Notes: generated by a model from the sequence alone, not told the origin. Shown: positions 16,780 to 26,934, counted from the stretch's first letter. The stretch is 64,000 nucleotides of DNA from Corynebacterium callunae DSM 20147 (GCF_000344785.1 NC_020506.1:2170001-2234000); one strand, 5' to 3'. Numbers and translations are program-made.

Positions 16780-19473
16780 ATGGTTGCTTCAGTTCCTTTT
16801 ACCCCTTCTTCCTCCCAGGCTTTCTTGCCTCGTGCCTCGATTGTGCTCCAGGAAATTAGCTCCCTAATTTCCCAGCTACCAGCGGGCGAAGGAAAACTCT
16901 TTCATATCAGTGGCCAAGCAGGCGCTGGTAAAACGGAATTTGGAACGCACCTCTCCGAAGCACTCCAAGGATGGACCGTTGTTCGAGTAACCGCCTTGTC
17001 ATGGCTGCAAAACAGTCAACGCAACCTGCTCAACCACATTGCCCATAAACTGGGCGCACATTCCGCGAACTCTATTCGCGGAGTTATCGATCGCCGTGAC
17101 GCCTCAACCGTCGTAATTATCGACGATGTCCACTGGGCCGACGTGGAATCTATGCAAAAGCTAATCGAATTTGCCATGCGCATGGTCTCTGGACGTTTTG
17201 TCCTAATTTTGATCGGCTTGGACAATGAAGAATTAGCTTTCCCGGACGCTTCAATATCATTATCCGAAATTGCCGATGCCTCATTTGTGCTCCCGCCTAT
17301 GAGTATTGAAGAGATCCGCCAATTGGTTCTCACCACTGCTCGCGGTCGTATCAGTGCTAGTACCGCCACCGATATTCAAAGAATCACTGGCGGAGTTTAT
17401 GGCCGCGTAAAGGAAGTTCTTTATGCGGAATCCCCTGATCACTGGAAAGCCCCTAATCCTAATGTGCCTATTCCACAAAGTTGGTGGGCCAATCTTAAAC
17501 GTCGCCTGAGCATCTCGCCGCGGGAGATTTGGCAGGTTTTATTGGCGGTGGCCGTCCTACCAGCAGGTGGCCCTATTGATCTGGTTAAGCATTTGGGAAA
17601 TGATCCCACCGGTGAACTCTGCGACCAAGCCATTCGGGAAGGATTTTTAAGAGTGCTGCCCTCTGACGGTGCACCTCGTCTCGATTTGGTTTTCCCCATC
17701 GACCGCGCAGTACTGCAATCACGCACCCCTATGAATACTTTGTCTGAGTTGCATCTGAAGGCTGCAGATTATTATCAGATATGGGATCAAATTGATGAAT
17801 CTTTACAGCACCAAGCATTTGCAGCATTAGCGCCTGATAATCCTGCGGTGAAGGCTTTGGCCCAACGTGGTTATGAATTGGGACGTGCCGGGCACTGGAT
17901 GGAAGCAGCTCATGCATTGTCTTTGGCAGCAAACCGCACGGCTCGTAATGAAGAAGCCAATAAGTACATGTTGGAGTCCATTGATTCCCTTATTGCCGCT
18001 GCCGACCTTCCCCAGGCCCGTATTCGCGCTGCCACCCTGGACCTTGGCGAACAAGGTATTCAACAAGATTCCATGCTGGGATATTTGGCAATTCACGAGG
18101 GCAGACAATCGGAAGCTCGCAGTCACTTGGAACGAACCGCTAAGGAGATCTTGCGCCAAGACCCCGTAGATCCTATTCACGGCCCGCGTCTAGCACAGCG
18201 CAAAGTGCTGCTCAACTTAGTGGATTGGCGCCCGGAAGAATTGCTAATCTGGGCCGAACGCGCAGTTGCCTGGGGTGAAAATGATGCTGGCGAAAAAATT
18301 GAGGCGCAGTCCATTTCCCTGATTGGTCAATCAATTGTGGATGGCAAACTACCTGAGGACATTCCTATTCAGGGTGAGACCACCTTGCATGCACAAAGGC
18401 GTCATATGGCTATGGGATGGCTGTCCATGGTGCATGATGATCCAGTAACTGCTCGTCAAAAACTGGAACGCCGCACCTTTATTAGTGGTTCTGAGCGTAT
18501 TAGTTTGTGGCAAGACGGCTGGCTCGCACGTTCCCAACTACTACTTGGGGAATGGGAATCTGCAGCGCGCACGGTGGAAATTGGACTGGCCCGTGCCGAG
18601 CAATTTGGTATTAAGTTTTTGGAGCCATTGCTGTTGTGGACGGGTGCCACAGTTGCAACCGCGCGCGGCAACCTTGACCTCGCCCGTTCCTATATTCGCA
18701 GGCTTTCCACTGACCAGGATTCTTTTATTATTCAATCCATGCCTTCGGCGATGTGTCGCATGTGGGTGTATTCCCAGCGTAATGAGATGGCAGGAGCAAT
18801 CGTTGCGGGTACTAATTTAGAAAAACTCAGCACTCAGAAATACGTTAATGCACCTGGTTTTTGGCCTTGGCAAGATGTTCACGCCACTCACCTCATCCGA
18901 ATTGGTGAAATCAAGAAGGCGGAAACGTTGGTCGAACGCACCCGTAATGAGATTAAGAACTCGGATATTATGTCGATCCATGCCAAGATTTCAGTGCCTG
19001 AGGCAATGCTGTTAATTAACCGTGGGGATGTCAAGAGAGGTTTTAAGCTTTTCGACGACGCCCTCGATATGCTAACGCCCCTTACGCTTCCCTATTATCG
19101 AGCTCACGTTCATTTTGAATACGGTCAGGCTCTTCGTCGTCAAGGCCAAAGACGCCGAGCGGATGAACAGTTTGCCCGCGCTTCCTCCTTGTTCCAGGAT
19201 ATGGGCGCGCATGCCATGGTAACTTTGGCCAACCGCGAAAGGCGCGTGGGTGGATTGGGCCAGCGTAATGAACAGGCCGGTGGGCTTACCCCACAGGAAT
19301 TTGAGATTGCACAGTTGGTGTCTACCGGACACTCCAATAGAGAGGTTGCGATGGAATTGTTCCTGTCCCCCAAAACTGTGGAGTATCACCTCACCCGGGT
19401 GTATAAAAAGCTCGGAATTCGCAATCGAATGGAGCTGGTAGAGGCCTTAAATAAGTACTCTCACCTCTCCTGA
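16780..19473 (+). CDS. benR: LAL-type LuxR-family regulator BenR
   Basis: An 897-residue LAL regulator. Unlike PcaO it has an intact Walker A (GQAGAGKTE, about residues 45-53) and a good Walker B (VVIIDDVHWAD, about residue 110). The centre is a long helical, TPR-like array. The C-terminal 60 residues are a LuxR helix-turn-helix (LTPQEFEI, SNREVAMELFLSPKTVEYHL). In C. glutamicum the orthologue controls ben and cat genes. It sits between benABCD and the transporter genes. The DNA-binding domain and the GFWPW block align closely with PcaO, indicating an old duplication in which PcaO lost the N-terminal ATPase signature. Confidence 0.92.
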   Translation: MVASVPFTPSSSQAFLPRASIVLQEISSLISQLPAGEGKLFHISGQAGAGKTEFGTHLSEALQGWTVVRVTALSWLQNSQRNLLNHIAHKLGAHSANSIRGVIDRRDASTVVIIDDVHWADVESMQKLIEFAMRMVSGRFVLILIGLDNEELAFPDASISLSEIADASFVLPPMSIEEIRQLVLTTARGRISASTATDIQRITGGVYGRVKEVLYAESPDHWKAPNPNVPIPQSWWANLKRRLSISPREIWQVLLAVAVLPAGGPIDLVKHLGNDPTGELCDQAIREGFLRVLPSDGAPRLDLVFPIDRAVLQSRTPMNTLSELHLKAADYYQIWDQIDESLQHQAFAALAPDNPAVKALAQRGYELGRAGHWMEAAHALSLAANRTARNEEANKYMLESIDSLIAAADLPQARIRAATLDLGEQGIQQDSMLGYLAIHEGRQSEARSHLERTAKEILRQDPVDPIHGPRLAQRKVLLNLVDWRPEELLIWAERAVAWGENDAGEKIEAQSISLIGQSIVDGKLPEDIPIQGETTLHAQRRHMAMGWLSMVHDDPVTARQKLERRTFISGSERISLWQDGWLARSQLLLGEWESAARTVEIGLARAEQFGIKFLEPLLLWTGATVATARGNLDLARSYIRRLSTDQDSFIIQSMPSAMCRMWVYSQRNEMAGAIVAGTNLEKLSTQKYVNAPGFWPWQDVHATHLIRIGEIKKAETLVERTRNEIKNSDIMSIHAKISVPEAMLLINRGDVKRGFKLFDDALDMLTPLTLPYYRAHVHFEYGQALRRQGQRRRADEQFARASSLFQDMGAHAMVTLANRERRVGGLGQRNEQAGGLTPQEFEIAQLVSTGHSNREVAMELFLSPKTVEYHLTRVYKKLGIRNRMELVEALNKYSHLS

Positions 19474-19556
19474 CCGGGGGTTTATCAACGCACAGGTACC
19501 CCCTAGAACTGTTTAGGGCATTCCCTAGTTTCAGCATTTTTCATAAGCGGATTAAA

Positions 19557-19572
19557 TGTGAATCACATCACC
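19557..19572 (+). promoter_or_regulatory. GlxR (CRP-type) site upstream of benK
   Basis: TGTGAATCACATCACC matches TGTGA-N6-TCACA at nine of ten arm bases. It is 48 bases before the benK start. GlxR is the cAMP-responsive global regulator of corynebacteria, so benzoate uptake is probably tied to carbon status. Confidence 0.7.
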
Positions 19573-19619
19573 GGCAGGCAAATGAAAGCTATCAATTCAC
19601 ATTATTCAAGGAGAACGCC

Positions 19620-20969
19620 GTGTCCACCTCAATAACCAATAGCTGGCAAAGCCCTAAACACCGTGCCACTGTATATACGATCCTAGCGATCGTTGGCATT
19701 TCCATCCTTTTCGACGGCTACGATTTGGTCATCTACGGCGCAGTTTTGTCCACTCTGCTCGAAGATCCCACTCAAATTGGTGCCCTGAGCCCAGCAGTTG
19801 CAGGTACCCTCGGTTCCTACGCCATGATCGGCGTGATGATCGGCGCCCTTTCCGCCGGCGCTGTTGGTGACCGCCTTGGTCGCCGCAAGGTGATGCTGAC
19901 TGCAATCGCTTGGTTCTCTGTTGGCATGGCGCTCACCGCATTTGCTAACTCCATCGCACTCTTCGGCTTCCTACGCTTCCTCACCGGGCTCGGCGTCGGA
20001 ATGATTGTTGCAACCGGTGGCGCTATCATCGCAGAGTTCGCTCCTGCTAATCGCCGCAACCTTTTTAATGCAATTGTGTACTCCGGTGTCCCAGCCGGCG
20101 GTGTTCTAGCTTCCCTGCTGGCGCTGGTTCTTGAAGTACACATAGGATGGCGCGGACTCTTCCTCATCGGTGCTTCCCCATTGCTCTTCCTCTTCCCAAT
20201 GGCTTTCTTCTTCCTTCCAGAGTCCCCACGTTGGCTCACTTCCCGGGGTCGTATTTCTGACGCACAGGCACTTTGTGCACGCTTTGCCCTGCCAGCAGAG
20301 CAATTTGTAGTGAACAATGTTGCAACTACCGCAACCCCAGCCAAGACCGGTTTTGCTGGCATCTTCTCCACCAAGTACCTCATGGGCACCATCTTGATCG
20401 GCGCAATGAGCTTCATCGGCTTGCTTTCCACCTATGGACTTAACACTTGGCTTCCAAAGATCATGGAGTCCAATGGCGCAACCTCACACGATTCCCTCTA
20501 CTCCTTGCTCTTCCTCAACGGTGGCGCTGTTTTCGGTGGCCTGATCGCTTCTTGGTTCGCTGACAAAATCGGTGCAAAGACCATCATTACCAGCACTTTC
20601 CTCTTGGCTGCACTCTGCCTCGGTGCCTTGCCTTTCATCTCCTCTTGGCCACTAATGTACTCCGCAATCGCACTTGCCGGCATCGGCGTCCTGGGAACCC
20701 AGGTCCTTACTTACGGCCTGACCTCAAACTTCTTCGGAACTGAGTGCCGCGCAGCAGGTGTGGCATGGTGTGCTGGCTTTGGTCGCCTGGGCGGTATTGC
20801 CGGACCTGCTATCGGTGGTCTCATCATCGGCGCTGGCTTCGGACCTACCTCCGCATTCTTCCTCTTCGCAGGTGGCGCAGTTATCGGTTCCATCTGCACC
20901 TCCCTGATCCCTCGCTTCCCCGCAGAAGCTGAGGTCAAGATCATCGAGGAGCCACTGGCTCGCATCTAA
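19620..20969 (+). CDS. benK: Benzoate transporter, aromatic acid:H+ symporter family
   Basis: A 449-residue MFS protein with 12 predicted membrane helices. The conserved DGYDLVIYGAVL helix 1 motif of the AAHS family and the loop 2-3 motif GDRLGRRKVML are clear. It brings benzoate in with protons. Start is GTG 19620, six bases after AAGGAG. It stands alone between the GlxR site and a terminator. Confidence 0.92.
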   Translation: MSTSITNSWQSPKHRATVYTILAIVGISILFDGYDLVIYGAVLSTLLEDPTQIGALSPAVAGTLGSYAMIGVMIGALSAGAVGDRLGRRKVMLTAIAWFSVGMALTAFANSIALFGFLRFLTGLGVGMIVATGGAIIAEFAPANRRNLFNAIVYSGVPAGGVLASLLALVLEVHIGWRGLFLIGASPLLFLFPMAFFFLPESPRWLTSRGRISDAQALCARFALPAEQFVVNNVATTATPAKTGFAGIFSTKYLMGTILIGAMSFIGLLSTYGLNTWLPKIMESNGATSHDSLYSLLFLNGGAVFGGLIASWFADKIGAKTIITSTFLLAALCLGALPFISSWPLMYSAIALAGIGVLGTQVLTYGLTSNFFGTECRAAGVAWCAGFGRLGGIAGPAIGGLIIGAGFGPTSAFFLFAGGAVIGSICTSLIPRFPAEAEVKIIEEPLARI

Positions 20970-20984
20970 AATCTGCCGGAACTT

Positions 20985-21009
20985 GGGAAGCTATTTATAG
21001 CTTCCCTTT
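20985..21009 (+). terminator. Terminator after benK
   Basis: A nine-base stem GGGAAGCTA/TAGCTTCCC with a four-base loop and TTTT. It lies between benK and benE, so benE probably depends on read-through or its own promoter. Confidence 0.8.
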
Positions 21010-21045
21010 TCTGCATTTCACCACAACCAGCATTGGAGTAAAACC

Positions 21046-22272
21046 TTGGCCAGCTCACTACTTTTGGCAGTTGAACCTCCCCAACTCCCCCGCCCCACCT
21101 TCGCCGAGATCCGTCGCGATCTCACCGCTCAAGAAATTGGCAATGGCTTAGTTGCGCTAATTTTTTCAGCATCTGGCCCAATTGCGGTTATTTTGGCAGC
21201 TGCGGCCGCTGGCAATCTCAGCCCCGATCAAACTTCCTCCTGGATTTTCGGAGCTTTTTTAGGAAATGGGCTGCTTACCCTTTTCCTTACTTTTATATAC
21301 CGCAGCCCCCAAGCCTATTTTTGGACAATCCCTGGCACAGTTATTGTCGGTGATGCGCTCACTCACCTGGGCTTTGCCGAAGTCATCGGAGCATACCTCG
21401 TTACCGGACTAGTGGTATTTCTCCTGGGCTGGACCGGGCTTATTGGCCGAATCATGGCAGTTTTGCCACCCACCATTGTGATGGCTATGGTGGCCGGCAT
21501 TTTCCTCCGCTTTGGACTGCAATTAATTGATGCCAGCGTGAGTGATCCCCTCATTGCCATTTCCATGATGGTGGTTTTTGTGGCTTTGAGCATTAATTCA
21601 CGAATTGCGGCAATAGCACCACCAGTTGCTGTTTCAGCTGTTATCGGTACCCTCATTGCCATTGTGTCGGGCAGATTAGCACCTGGAATTTTAGACAATG
21701 GGATTATGGCAAAACCGGTATTTACCGCTCCGGAGTTTTCCTTAACTGCCATGATGGAGCTTGTAGTTCCGCTGGCTATCACAGTGGTGATTGTGCAAAA
21801 TGGGCAAGGCATCGCGGTTTTGCGGGCAGCAGGCCATAAGCCGGGAGTAAATCTCGCAGCGGCTGCTTCTGGATTATGGTCACTACCGATGGCCTTGATT
21901 GGAAATGTTTCTACCTGCCTGACCGGTCCAACCAATGCACTTATCGTTTCTAGTCAAAAACCCGAGCGCCACTACACTGCCGCCATGGTCACCGCACTAG
22001 GCGCAATTACAGTAGGACTCTTTTCCCCTACTTTTGTGGGTTTTATGCTCGCTATGCCGGTATCTTTTATTTCTGCACTTGCCGGCATCGCCATGCTCAC
22101 CCCATTAAAAAATGCCTTTGTCGCCGGATTTTCAGGAGTCTTTTCCACCGGCGCTTTGGTGTGTTTCTTAGTAACCGTTTCTGAGCTCAACCTATTAGGA
22201 ATTACCGCTCCATTTTGGGGAATTGTGTTTGGATGTCTCATTGGCTGGTTGCTGGATAGAAAGCGAGTATAA
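21046..22272 (+). CDS. benE: Benzoate/H+ transporter, BenE family
   Basis: A 408-residue membrane protein with 10-12 helices, typical BenE size. The TAQEIGNGLVALIFSASGPIA start, the TGPTNALIVS segment and the glycine-rich helices are characteristic. It is a second benzoate carrier next to BenK; the two families are unrelated. The start is TTG 21046 with TTGGAG seven bases upstream; no ATG or GTG fits better. Confidence 0.9.
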   Translation: MASSLLLAVEPPQLPRPTFAEIRRDLTAQEIGNGLVALIFSASGPIAVILAAAAAGNLSPDQTSSWIFGAFLGNGLLTLFLTFIYRSPQAYFWTIPGTVIVGDALTHLGFAEVIGAYLVTGLVVFLLGWTGLIGRIMAVLPPTIVMAMVAGIFLRFGLQLIDASVSDPLIAISMMVVFVALSINSRIAAIAPPVAVSAVIGTLIAIVSGRLAPGILDNGIMAKPVFTAPEFSLTAMMELVVPLAITVVIVQNGQGIAVLRAAGHKPGVNLAAAASGLWSLPMALIGNVSTCLTGPTNALIVSSQKPERHYTAAMVTALGAITVGLFSPTFVGFMLAMPVSFISALAGIAMLTPLKNAFVAGFSGVFSTGALVCFLVTVSELNLLGITAPFWGIVFGCLIGWLLDRKRV

Positions 22273-22290
22273 AGAGCAGGCATAAGAAAA

Positions 22291-22314
22291 GGCCAGACCT
22301 TAAACGGTCTGGCC
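22291..22314. terminator. Two-way terminator between benE and clpP2
   Basis: GGCCAGACC/GGTCTGGCC, a nine-bp perfect stem with a six-base loop, flanked by AAAA on the left (T-run for the minus strand). Serves the convergent benE and clpP2. Confidence 0.8.
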
Positions 22315-22335
22315 ATTTGCTATCTAGCGGCTAAT

Positions 22336-22962
22336 TTAGCGGCTGAGCTTGCGGTAATCAAAAACTTGATCCGCAATGCCATATTCAACTGCTTCTTCAG
22401 CGGTGAGGATCTTATCGCGATCGGTATCGATACGAACCTGCTCTGGGGTACGGCCGGTGTGATACGCCAAGGTGTTCTCCATGAGGCGACGCATACGCTC
22501 GATCTCTGCAGCCTGGATCTCCAGGTCAGAAACCTGACCCTGGGTACCCTGCGTAGCTGGCTGGTGAATCAAAACGCGAGAGTTTGGCAACACCGCACGC
22601 TTACCTGGAGCACCTGCAGCAAGCAAAACCGCTGCTGCAGAAGCTGCCTGGCCGAGGCAGACGGTCTGTACATCTGGGCGGACGTACTGCATGGTGTCAT
22701 AAATTGCCATCAACGCGGTGAAAGAGCCACCTGGGGAGTTGATGTAAAGGGTGATGTCACGATCAGGGTCCATGCCCTCAAGCACAAGAAGCTGCGCCAT
22801 GATGTCATTTGCAGAGGTGTCATCTACCTGGGTGCCCAGGAAGATGATGCGCTCTTCAAAGAGCTTTGCATAAGGGTTGGTCTCTTTGGTGCCATATGCG
22901 GACTGCTCAATAAAAGATGGCAGCACATAACGTGAAGATGGCATCTGGAATCCGTTGCTCAT
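22336..22962 (-). CDS. clpP2: ATP-dependent Clp protease proteolytic subunit 2
   Basis: A 208-residue ClpP. The triad is Ser108 (GQAASAAA), His133 (LIHQPA) and an Asp in the IDTDRDK segment near 180. It forms a mixed barrel with ClpP1 and works with ClpX or ClpC. It lies 34 bases downstream of clpP1 in the same operon. AAGGAG precedes the ATG. Confidence 0.95.
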   Translation of the reverse strand: MSNGFQMPSSRYVLPSFIEQSAYGTKETNPYAKLFEERIIFLGTQVDDTSANDIMAQLLVLEGMDPDRDITLYINSPGGSFTALMAIYDTMQYVRPDVQTVCLGQAASAAAVLLAAGAPGKRAVLPNSRVLIHQPATQGTQGQVSDLEIQAAEIERMRRLMENTLAYHTGRTPEQVRIDTDRDKILTAEEAVEYGIADQVFDYRKLSR

Positions 22963-22996
22963 AATCTTTTTCTCTCCTTTAAAGTTTTCCGTGTGC

Positions 22997-23590
22997 CTAG
23001 TTGCTGATTGGGCCTTCAGCCAAGGTAATCACGTGGTCCACAAGTCCGTAATCCTTAGCTTCCTGTGCAGTGAACCAGCGGTCACGATCGGAATCCTTGG
23101 AGATCTGCTCAAAAGTCTGACCGGTGTGCTCTGCAATAAGCTGAGCCATTTCCTTCTTGGTCTGTGCAAATTGCTGGGCCTGGATTGCGATATCCGATGC
23201 GGTACCACCCACACCAGCGGAAGGCTGGTGCATCATGATGCGAGCGTGTGGCAGGGCATAACGCTTGCCTTTGGTACCACCGGAGAGGAGAAACTGACCC
23301 ATTGATGCAGCCAAACCCATTCCGTAGGTGGCAATGTCGCAAGGTGAGTACTTCATAGTGTCGTAAATTGCCATACCCGCGGTCACAGAACCACCGGGAG
23401 AGTTAATGTAGAGGGAAATATCGCGGGTTGGATCCTCAGCAGACAGCAGCAGGATCTGGGCACACAGCTTGTTGGCGATCTCATCGTCAACCTGGCTACC
23501 CAGGAAAATGATGCGTTCGCGCAGCAGGCGGTCATAGATATCGCCGCCGAAGCCAACTCCGCCAGGTCCAGTCATCTGAATATCGCTCAT
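22997..23590 (-). CDS. clpP1: ATP-dependent Clp protease proteolytic subunit 1
   Basis: A 197-residue ClpP with Ser96 (GLAASMG) and His121 (MMHQPS). I start at ATG 23590 (MSDIQMTG), 12 bases after AGGAG. An in-frame TTG at 23602 directly abuts that AGGAG and is too close to use. First gene of clpP1P2; a ClgR-type box lies about 95 bases upstream. In actinobacteria ClpP1P2 is normally essential. Confidence 0.94.
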   Translation of the reverse strand: MSDIQMTGPGGVGFGGDIYDRLLRERIIFLGSQVDDEIANKLCAQILLLSAEDPTRDISLYINSPGGSVTAGMAIYDTMKYSPCDIATYGMGLAASMGQFLLSGGTKGKRYALPHARIMMHQPSAGVGGTASDIAIQAQQFAQTKKEMAQLIAEHTGQTFEQISKDSDRDRWFTAQEAKDYGLVDHVITLAEGPISN

Positions 23591-23684
23591 GAAATCTGTC
23601 AACTCCTATAGTCCTTTAGTTTGTTCAGGGTTCATCAAGTTCAATGTCACCAGACTACCCCTCTATTTCCTCTGAACCCCCTCT

Positions 23685-23702
23685 GTTCGCTATCAGCGTT
23701 TG
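23685..23702 (-). promoter_or_regulatory. ClgR-type operator of clpP1P2
   Basis: On the minus strand AACGCTGATAGCGAAC fits the corynebacterial ClgR consensus core CGCYNANRGCGWWS at every position. ClgR activates clp genes under proteolytic stress. The site lies upstream of clpP1 and beside the tig terminator. Confidence 0.75.
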
Positions 23703-23721
23703 CAGGGGGATTAAAAAATAA

Positions 23722-23767
23722 AAAGAACGCTTTTCGACGCGGTGTTTTTGCGTCGAAAAGCGTTCTT
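23722..23767 (-). terminator. Terminator of tig
   Basis: An 18-bp perfect stem (AAAGAACGCTTTTCGACG and its complement) just after the tig stop; the right flank gives a T-rich exit on the minus strand. The stem carries two inverted copies of a 10-mer that recurs across the window (GTCGAAAAGC). Confidence 0.88.
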
Positions 23768-23780
23768 TAAATGCTTTTAT

Positions 23781-25124
23781 TTAAGCTTCGGTCTCTTCGA
23801 CCTCTTCTTCGCCGAAGTACTGCTTAGGGTCAACCTCGTTGCCCTCGGAGTCCTTCACATTTACGCGACAGATTGCCTGAGCAAGTGCCTTGCCACGGCG
23901 AACGTCTGCGAAAAGGTTAGCGATCTGACCGGACTGCTGCAGCTGGCCGATGAACTGGTTTGGATCCATTCCATAGGACTGAGCGGTGAAGAGAATGTGG
24001 TCAGTAAGCTCCTGCTGGGAAACCTCTGGCTCTTCAGTCTCAGCAAGAACGTCGAGGAAGAGCTGGGTGCGAACAGCCTTCTCTGCATCCTCACGGTTCT
24101 GCTTCTCAAAGTCCTCGCGGGTGGTGCCCTGGGACTCGAGGAAGGAGTTAAGTGCAGCATCGTCGTGTGCGAGCTGGCCAAGCAGCTGGTGCAGCTGGGA
24201 GTGTGCCTGCTCTTCAACGATGGACTCAGGAAGAGCGAACTCAGCCTCAGCCAAAGCAGCCTTCAAGACCTCGTCGCGGATCGCAGCAGCCTGCTCGTTC
24301 TTGAGCTTTGCCTCTACATCGCCAACGGTGGACTCGCGAAGCTCTTCGATGGTGTCGAACTCGGAAGCGAGCTGTGCAAACTCGTCGTCAAGCTCCGGAA
24401 GTTCACGCTGCTTGGTTGCGGTGATCTCAACCTTAACCAGAGCTTCCTTGCCCTCGTACTCGCCGGAAGCAAGTTCGGTGGTGAACTCTGCGGTGTCACC
24501 CTTCTTCAGGCCGGTAAGAGCCTTGTCGAGTCCGTCGATCAGATCTTCGGAGCCGATTTCGTAAGAAAGACCCTCGGTGGAAGCTTCTTCAATGGTCTCA
24601 CCATCGATGGATGCCTCAAGGTTGATGGTGACGAACTCACCCTTCTTCAACTTGTGGTTGTGATCCTTCAAGGTGGAGAAGCGAGCACGCAGGTTGTCGA
24701 GCTCTGCATCAACAGCTGCGTCATCAGCCTTGATTGCAGGAACCTCTACGTTGATTTCCTCAAAGTTAGGAAGATCGAACTCTGGGCGAACGTCAACCTC
24801 AGCGGTGAACTCAACGAGCTCGCCATCTTCGATCTTGGTGACCTCAACCTGTGGCTGTCCGATAGCCTTGATACCCTCAGCCTCAACAGCCTCGGAGTAA
24901 CGAGTAGGAAGCATGTCGTTTACAACCTGCTCCAAAACTGGACCGCGGCCAAAGCGTGCGTCAATAAGCTGACGAGGAGCCTTACCCTTACGGAAGCCAG
25001 GAATCTGGACTTGCTGTGCCAGAGCGGCGTATGCCTGGTCGATTTCTGGCTTCAGTTCAGAAAATGGAACCTCAACGGTGATCTTTGAACGGGTGTCGCT
25101 CAGCTTCTCGACAGAACTCTTCAC
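23781..25124 (-). CDS. tig: Trigger factor chaperone
   Basis: A 447-residue trigger factor. The ribosome-binding loop GFRKGKAP is at about residue 43; a FKBP-type prolyl isomerase domain follows (about 150-235), then the helical C-terminal chaperone domain ending in an acidic tail ([11 protein letters not shown]). It binds nascent chains at the ribosome exit. Start is GTG 25124, eight bases after AGGAG. The link with clpP1P2 downstream is the usual bacterial order. Confidence 0.95.
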   Translation of the reverse strand: MKSSVEKLSDTRSKITVEVPFSELKPEIDQAYAALAQQVQIPGFRKGKAPRQLIDARFGRGPVLEQVVNDMLPTRYSEAVEAEGIKAIGQPQVEVTKIEDGELVEFTAEVDVRPEFDLPNFEEINVEVPAIKADDAAVDAELDNLRARFSTLKDHNHKLKKGEFVTINLEASIDGETIEEASTEGLSYEIGSEDLIDGLDKALTGLKKGDTAEFTTELASGEYEGKEALVKVEITATKQRELPELDDEFAQLASEFDTIEELRESTVGDVEAKLKNEQAAAIRDEVLKAALAEAEFALPESIVEEQAHSQLHQLLGQLAHDDAALNSFLESQGTTREDFEKQNREDAEKAVRTQLFLDVLAETEEPEVSQQELTDHILFTAQSYGMDPNQFIGQLQQSGQIANLFADVRRGKALAQAICRVNVKDSEGNEVDPKQYFGEEEVEETEA

Positions 25125-25176
25125 GAGTAAATCTCCTGGGTGGTCGGATAAGAAAAGTGTATGAACTATAAAAACA

Positions 25177-25227
25177 AGCCCGGTTTCCGACGATAATGCG
25201 ATTTCTCGCTTCGTCCGAAACCGGGCT
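25177..25227 (-). terminator. Terminator of tRNA-Pro
   Basis: Eleven-bp arms AGCCCGGTTTC/GAAACCGGGCT with an extended inner stem, followed on the minus strand by TTGTTTTTAT. It separates tRNA-Pro from tig. Confidence 0.85.
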
Positions 25228-25237
25228 CGTCCTCAAG

Positions 25238-25311
25238 TCGGGGCGACAGGATTTGAACCTGCGACCCCCTGCTCCCAAAGCAGGTGCGCTACCAAACTGC
25301 GCCACGCCCCG
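25238..25311 (-). tRNA. tRNA-Pro (anticodon TGG)
   Basis: Full cloverleaf: acceptor CGGGGCG/CGCCCCG, D arm GCGCAGTTTGGTAGCGC, anticodon loop with TGG, T arm with GGTTCAAATCC, discriminator A. CCA is not encoded. Confidence 0.95.
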
Positions 25312-25801
25312 ATATTTAGTTGCCCCTTGGGACTTGAACTATCGTACACTATAAAAGCTTCTTTAAGAAACTCTCTAGCGGACTTCGTTGCGGTGTCCCT
25401 TGGTTCGCTTTAAAACTATACGTGCAATATGCCAACTAGAAAAATCGCCAGGTCAGAGCATGTTTTTCTCTTAGTTCTTAAGTATTTAGATCGCTTAAAG
25501 ACACTCTGTTGAAAACATTGCACCCCTCAACCGCTTTTCGACGCGCCCCTCCAGGGTGCCAATCATCCAATCAGGCGCAGTGCCGGCCTCATTTATATAG
25601 AGGCAACTTTTTGGGGAGAGTTTTTAGGCAGTCAGTTGTGCTTAATTCATAATTCCTATGCACGCAATAACCCCCTCGCCACCGCCACCTATAGGTACTA
25701 GAAAGCTTTTCCCCTATTTAGACGAGAGCTGCATACCTCTTAAGAGCTTTTATCCCTTTTGAAATTTGAATGCATCCCCTTTCAGATATAAAGACAAACG
25801 A
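25312..25801. other. Gene-poor stretch between tRNA-Pro and tRNA-Gly
   Basis: About 490 bases without a credible reading frame. The end next to tRNA-Pro should hold its promoter (TATAGTGTACGAT on the minus strand about 25-35 bases upstream of the tRNA). One copy of the recurrent 10-mer lies at 25533-25542. I see no RNA gene or repeat beyond this. Confidence 0.5.
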
Positions 25802-25837
25802 AAAACGCTCTTACAGAAAATTTCTGTAAGAGCGTTT
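25802..25837 (-). terminator. Terminator of tRNA-Gly
   Basis: An almost uninterrupted 17-bp palindrome centred on the short loop at about 25820, with CGCTCTTACAGAAA arms. It lies 25 bases downstream of tRNA-Gly on the minus strand. Confidence 0.88.
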
Positions 25838-25861
25838 TGTTATTTAAGTTTTAAAATTTGG

Positions 25862-25933
<72 letters not shown>

Positions 25934-26494
25934 ATTCAAGCAATTCCAAGAAATCTTGGCGATGCCTTGCTTGGTACGTTGGATATAGTAGCGCAATCTT
26001 AGGAATCTTAAAAATCTGCAGGCCACAGGCTTTGATTTAATTCCCATCCCCTCCCCTAGCGAAGTAGTGAAGCACTTAAAGGTTAGAAAATTAGCCATAT
26101 ATGAGAAAACTTAAGAAAAACTAAGAAGCTTAAAATGTCTCTACAAATCTGAAGCCTTGAAATTTGATTTATCGATTCAGATAACCGTAATTATTAACCG
26201 TTTATGTATTTCTAATTTCGCTTTTCACCTTTTAAGGTTACTGAAAGTTTCCAAAAGAATACGCACAAATGTACATTTAGCTGCAATTTTCCTAATAAGG
26301 AGTTAGGAAAGCTTAAAGAAATCTATGAGCTTGCCAGACTTTATACCGAAGTAAAGCTTTTTAAAACATTAACTCTCTTCTATATTGCGTGCTCAGTTCA
26401 TGTATTTTAAATAGGTTTTTCAATTTGCCAGTTTGCTGTCAAATATAAGAATGATTTAGACATTCGAGTGATTCGTGGCGTAACCTGTCTAGCT
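25934..26494. other. AT-rich gene-free stretch upstream of tRNA-Gly
   Basis: About 560 bases, visibly AT-rich, especially 26060-26450, with many TTAA and AAGCTT steps and no open frame of note. The left end should hold the tRNA-Gly promoter. I find no repeat, tRNA or clear hairpin. Such base composition could reflect foreign DNA or a silencer-bound region. Confidence 0.5.
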
Positions 26495-26761
26495 ATGAAG
26501 CCAAAAATCATCGATGCCGAGACCGGCAGAGAGCTCTGGACCGCGATCGAATGCGCGGAATTTTCCGGCACTGCCCGAGGAACCTTCACCAGCTACGCCG
26601 GTCGTGGACGAGCACCTAAGCCCGTAGCAAAGCATCATGGCCTAACCTTATGGGATTCTGAGATTATTAAGGAATGGGTCGATGAGCGTGCTGCTGGCAA
26701 CAAGGGATTGACCTCCATCGGCGAGGAAACCGCCGACGACGCCCAGTCCGTCGCAAATTAA
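26495..26761 (+). CDS. Small AlpA/excisionase-like DNA-binding protein
   Basis: An 88-residue protein. WTAIECAEFSGTARGTF followed by SYAGRGRAPKPV and LTLWDSEIIKEWVDER has the shape of the MerR-like winged helix seen in AlpA and phage excisionases: a helix-turn-helix, a basic wing, then a helix with W and E. The C-terminal 20 residues are polar. ATG 26495 is preferred over the upstream in-frame ATG 26468; no Shine-Dalgarno is seen, suggesting a leaderless mRNA. No integrase or phage genes lie nearby, so it may be a domesticated regulator. A terminator follows. Function is not known. Confidence 0.72.
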   Translation: MKPKIIDAETGRELWTAIECAEFSGTARGTFTSYAGRGRAPKPVAKHHGLTLWDSEIIKEWVDERAAGNKGLTSIGEETADDAQSVAN

Positions 26762-26792
26762 GCTAATCTCCTCCACCTCAACCTAAATTTCA

Positions 26793-26818
26793 GGCCACGC
26801 ACTCGCGTGGCCTTTTTT
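26793..26818 (+). terminator. Terminator after the AlpA-like gene
   Basis: GGCCACGC/GCGTGGCC with a four-base loop and TTTTTT: a compact, perfect intrinsic terminator. Confidence 0.92.
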
Positions 26819-26934
26819 AATACCCATGCTGGGGAACTTTCAGCCATGTCTGCTCGTTGCCCAAGTGATAAATAACCAAAACTGTGGAGGTCAACACACC
26901 CTCCATATAGATACTTGAGCGAGTTGAAGATTCC

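Noticed and set aside
23742..25088. Open frame of 448 residues on the plus strand opposite tig
   Set aside because: Low-complexity Leu/Val/Ser-rich translation that mirrors the Glu/Lys-rich trigger factor; no independent support.
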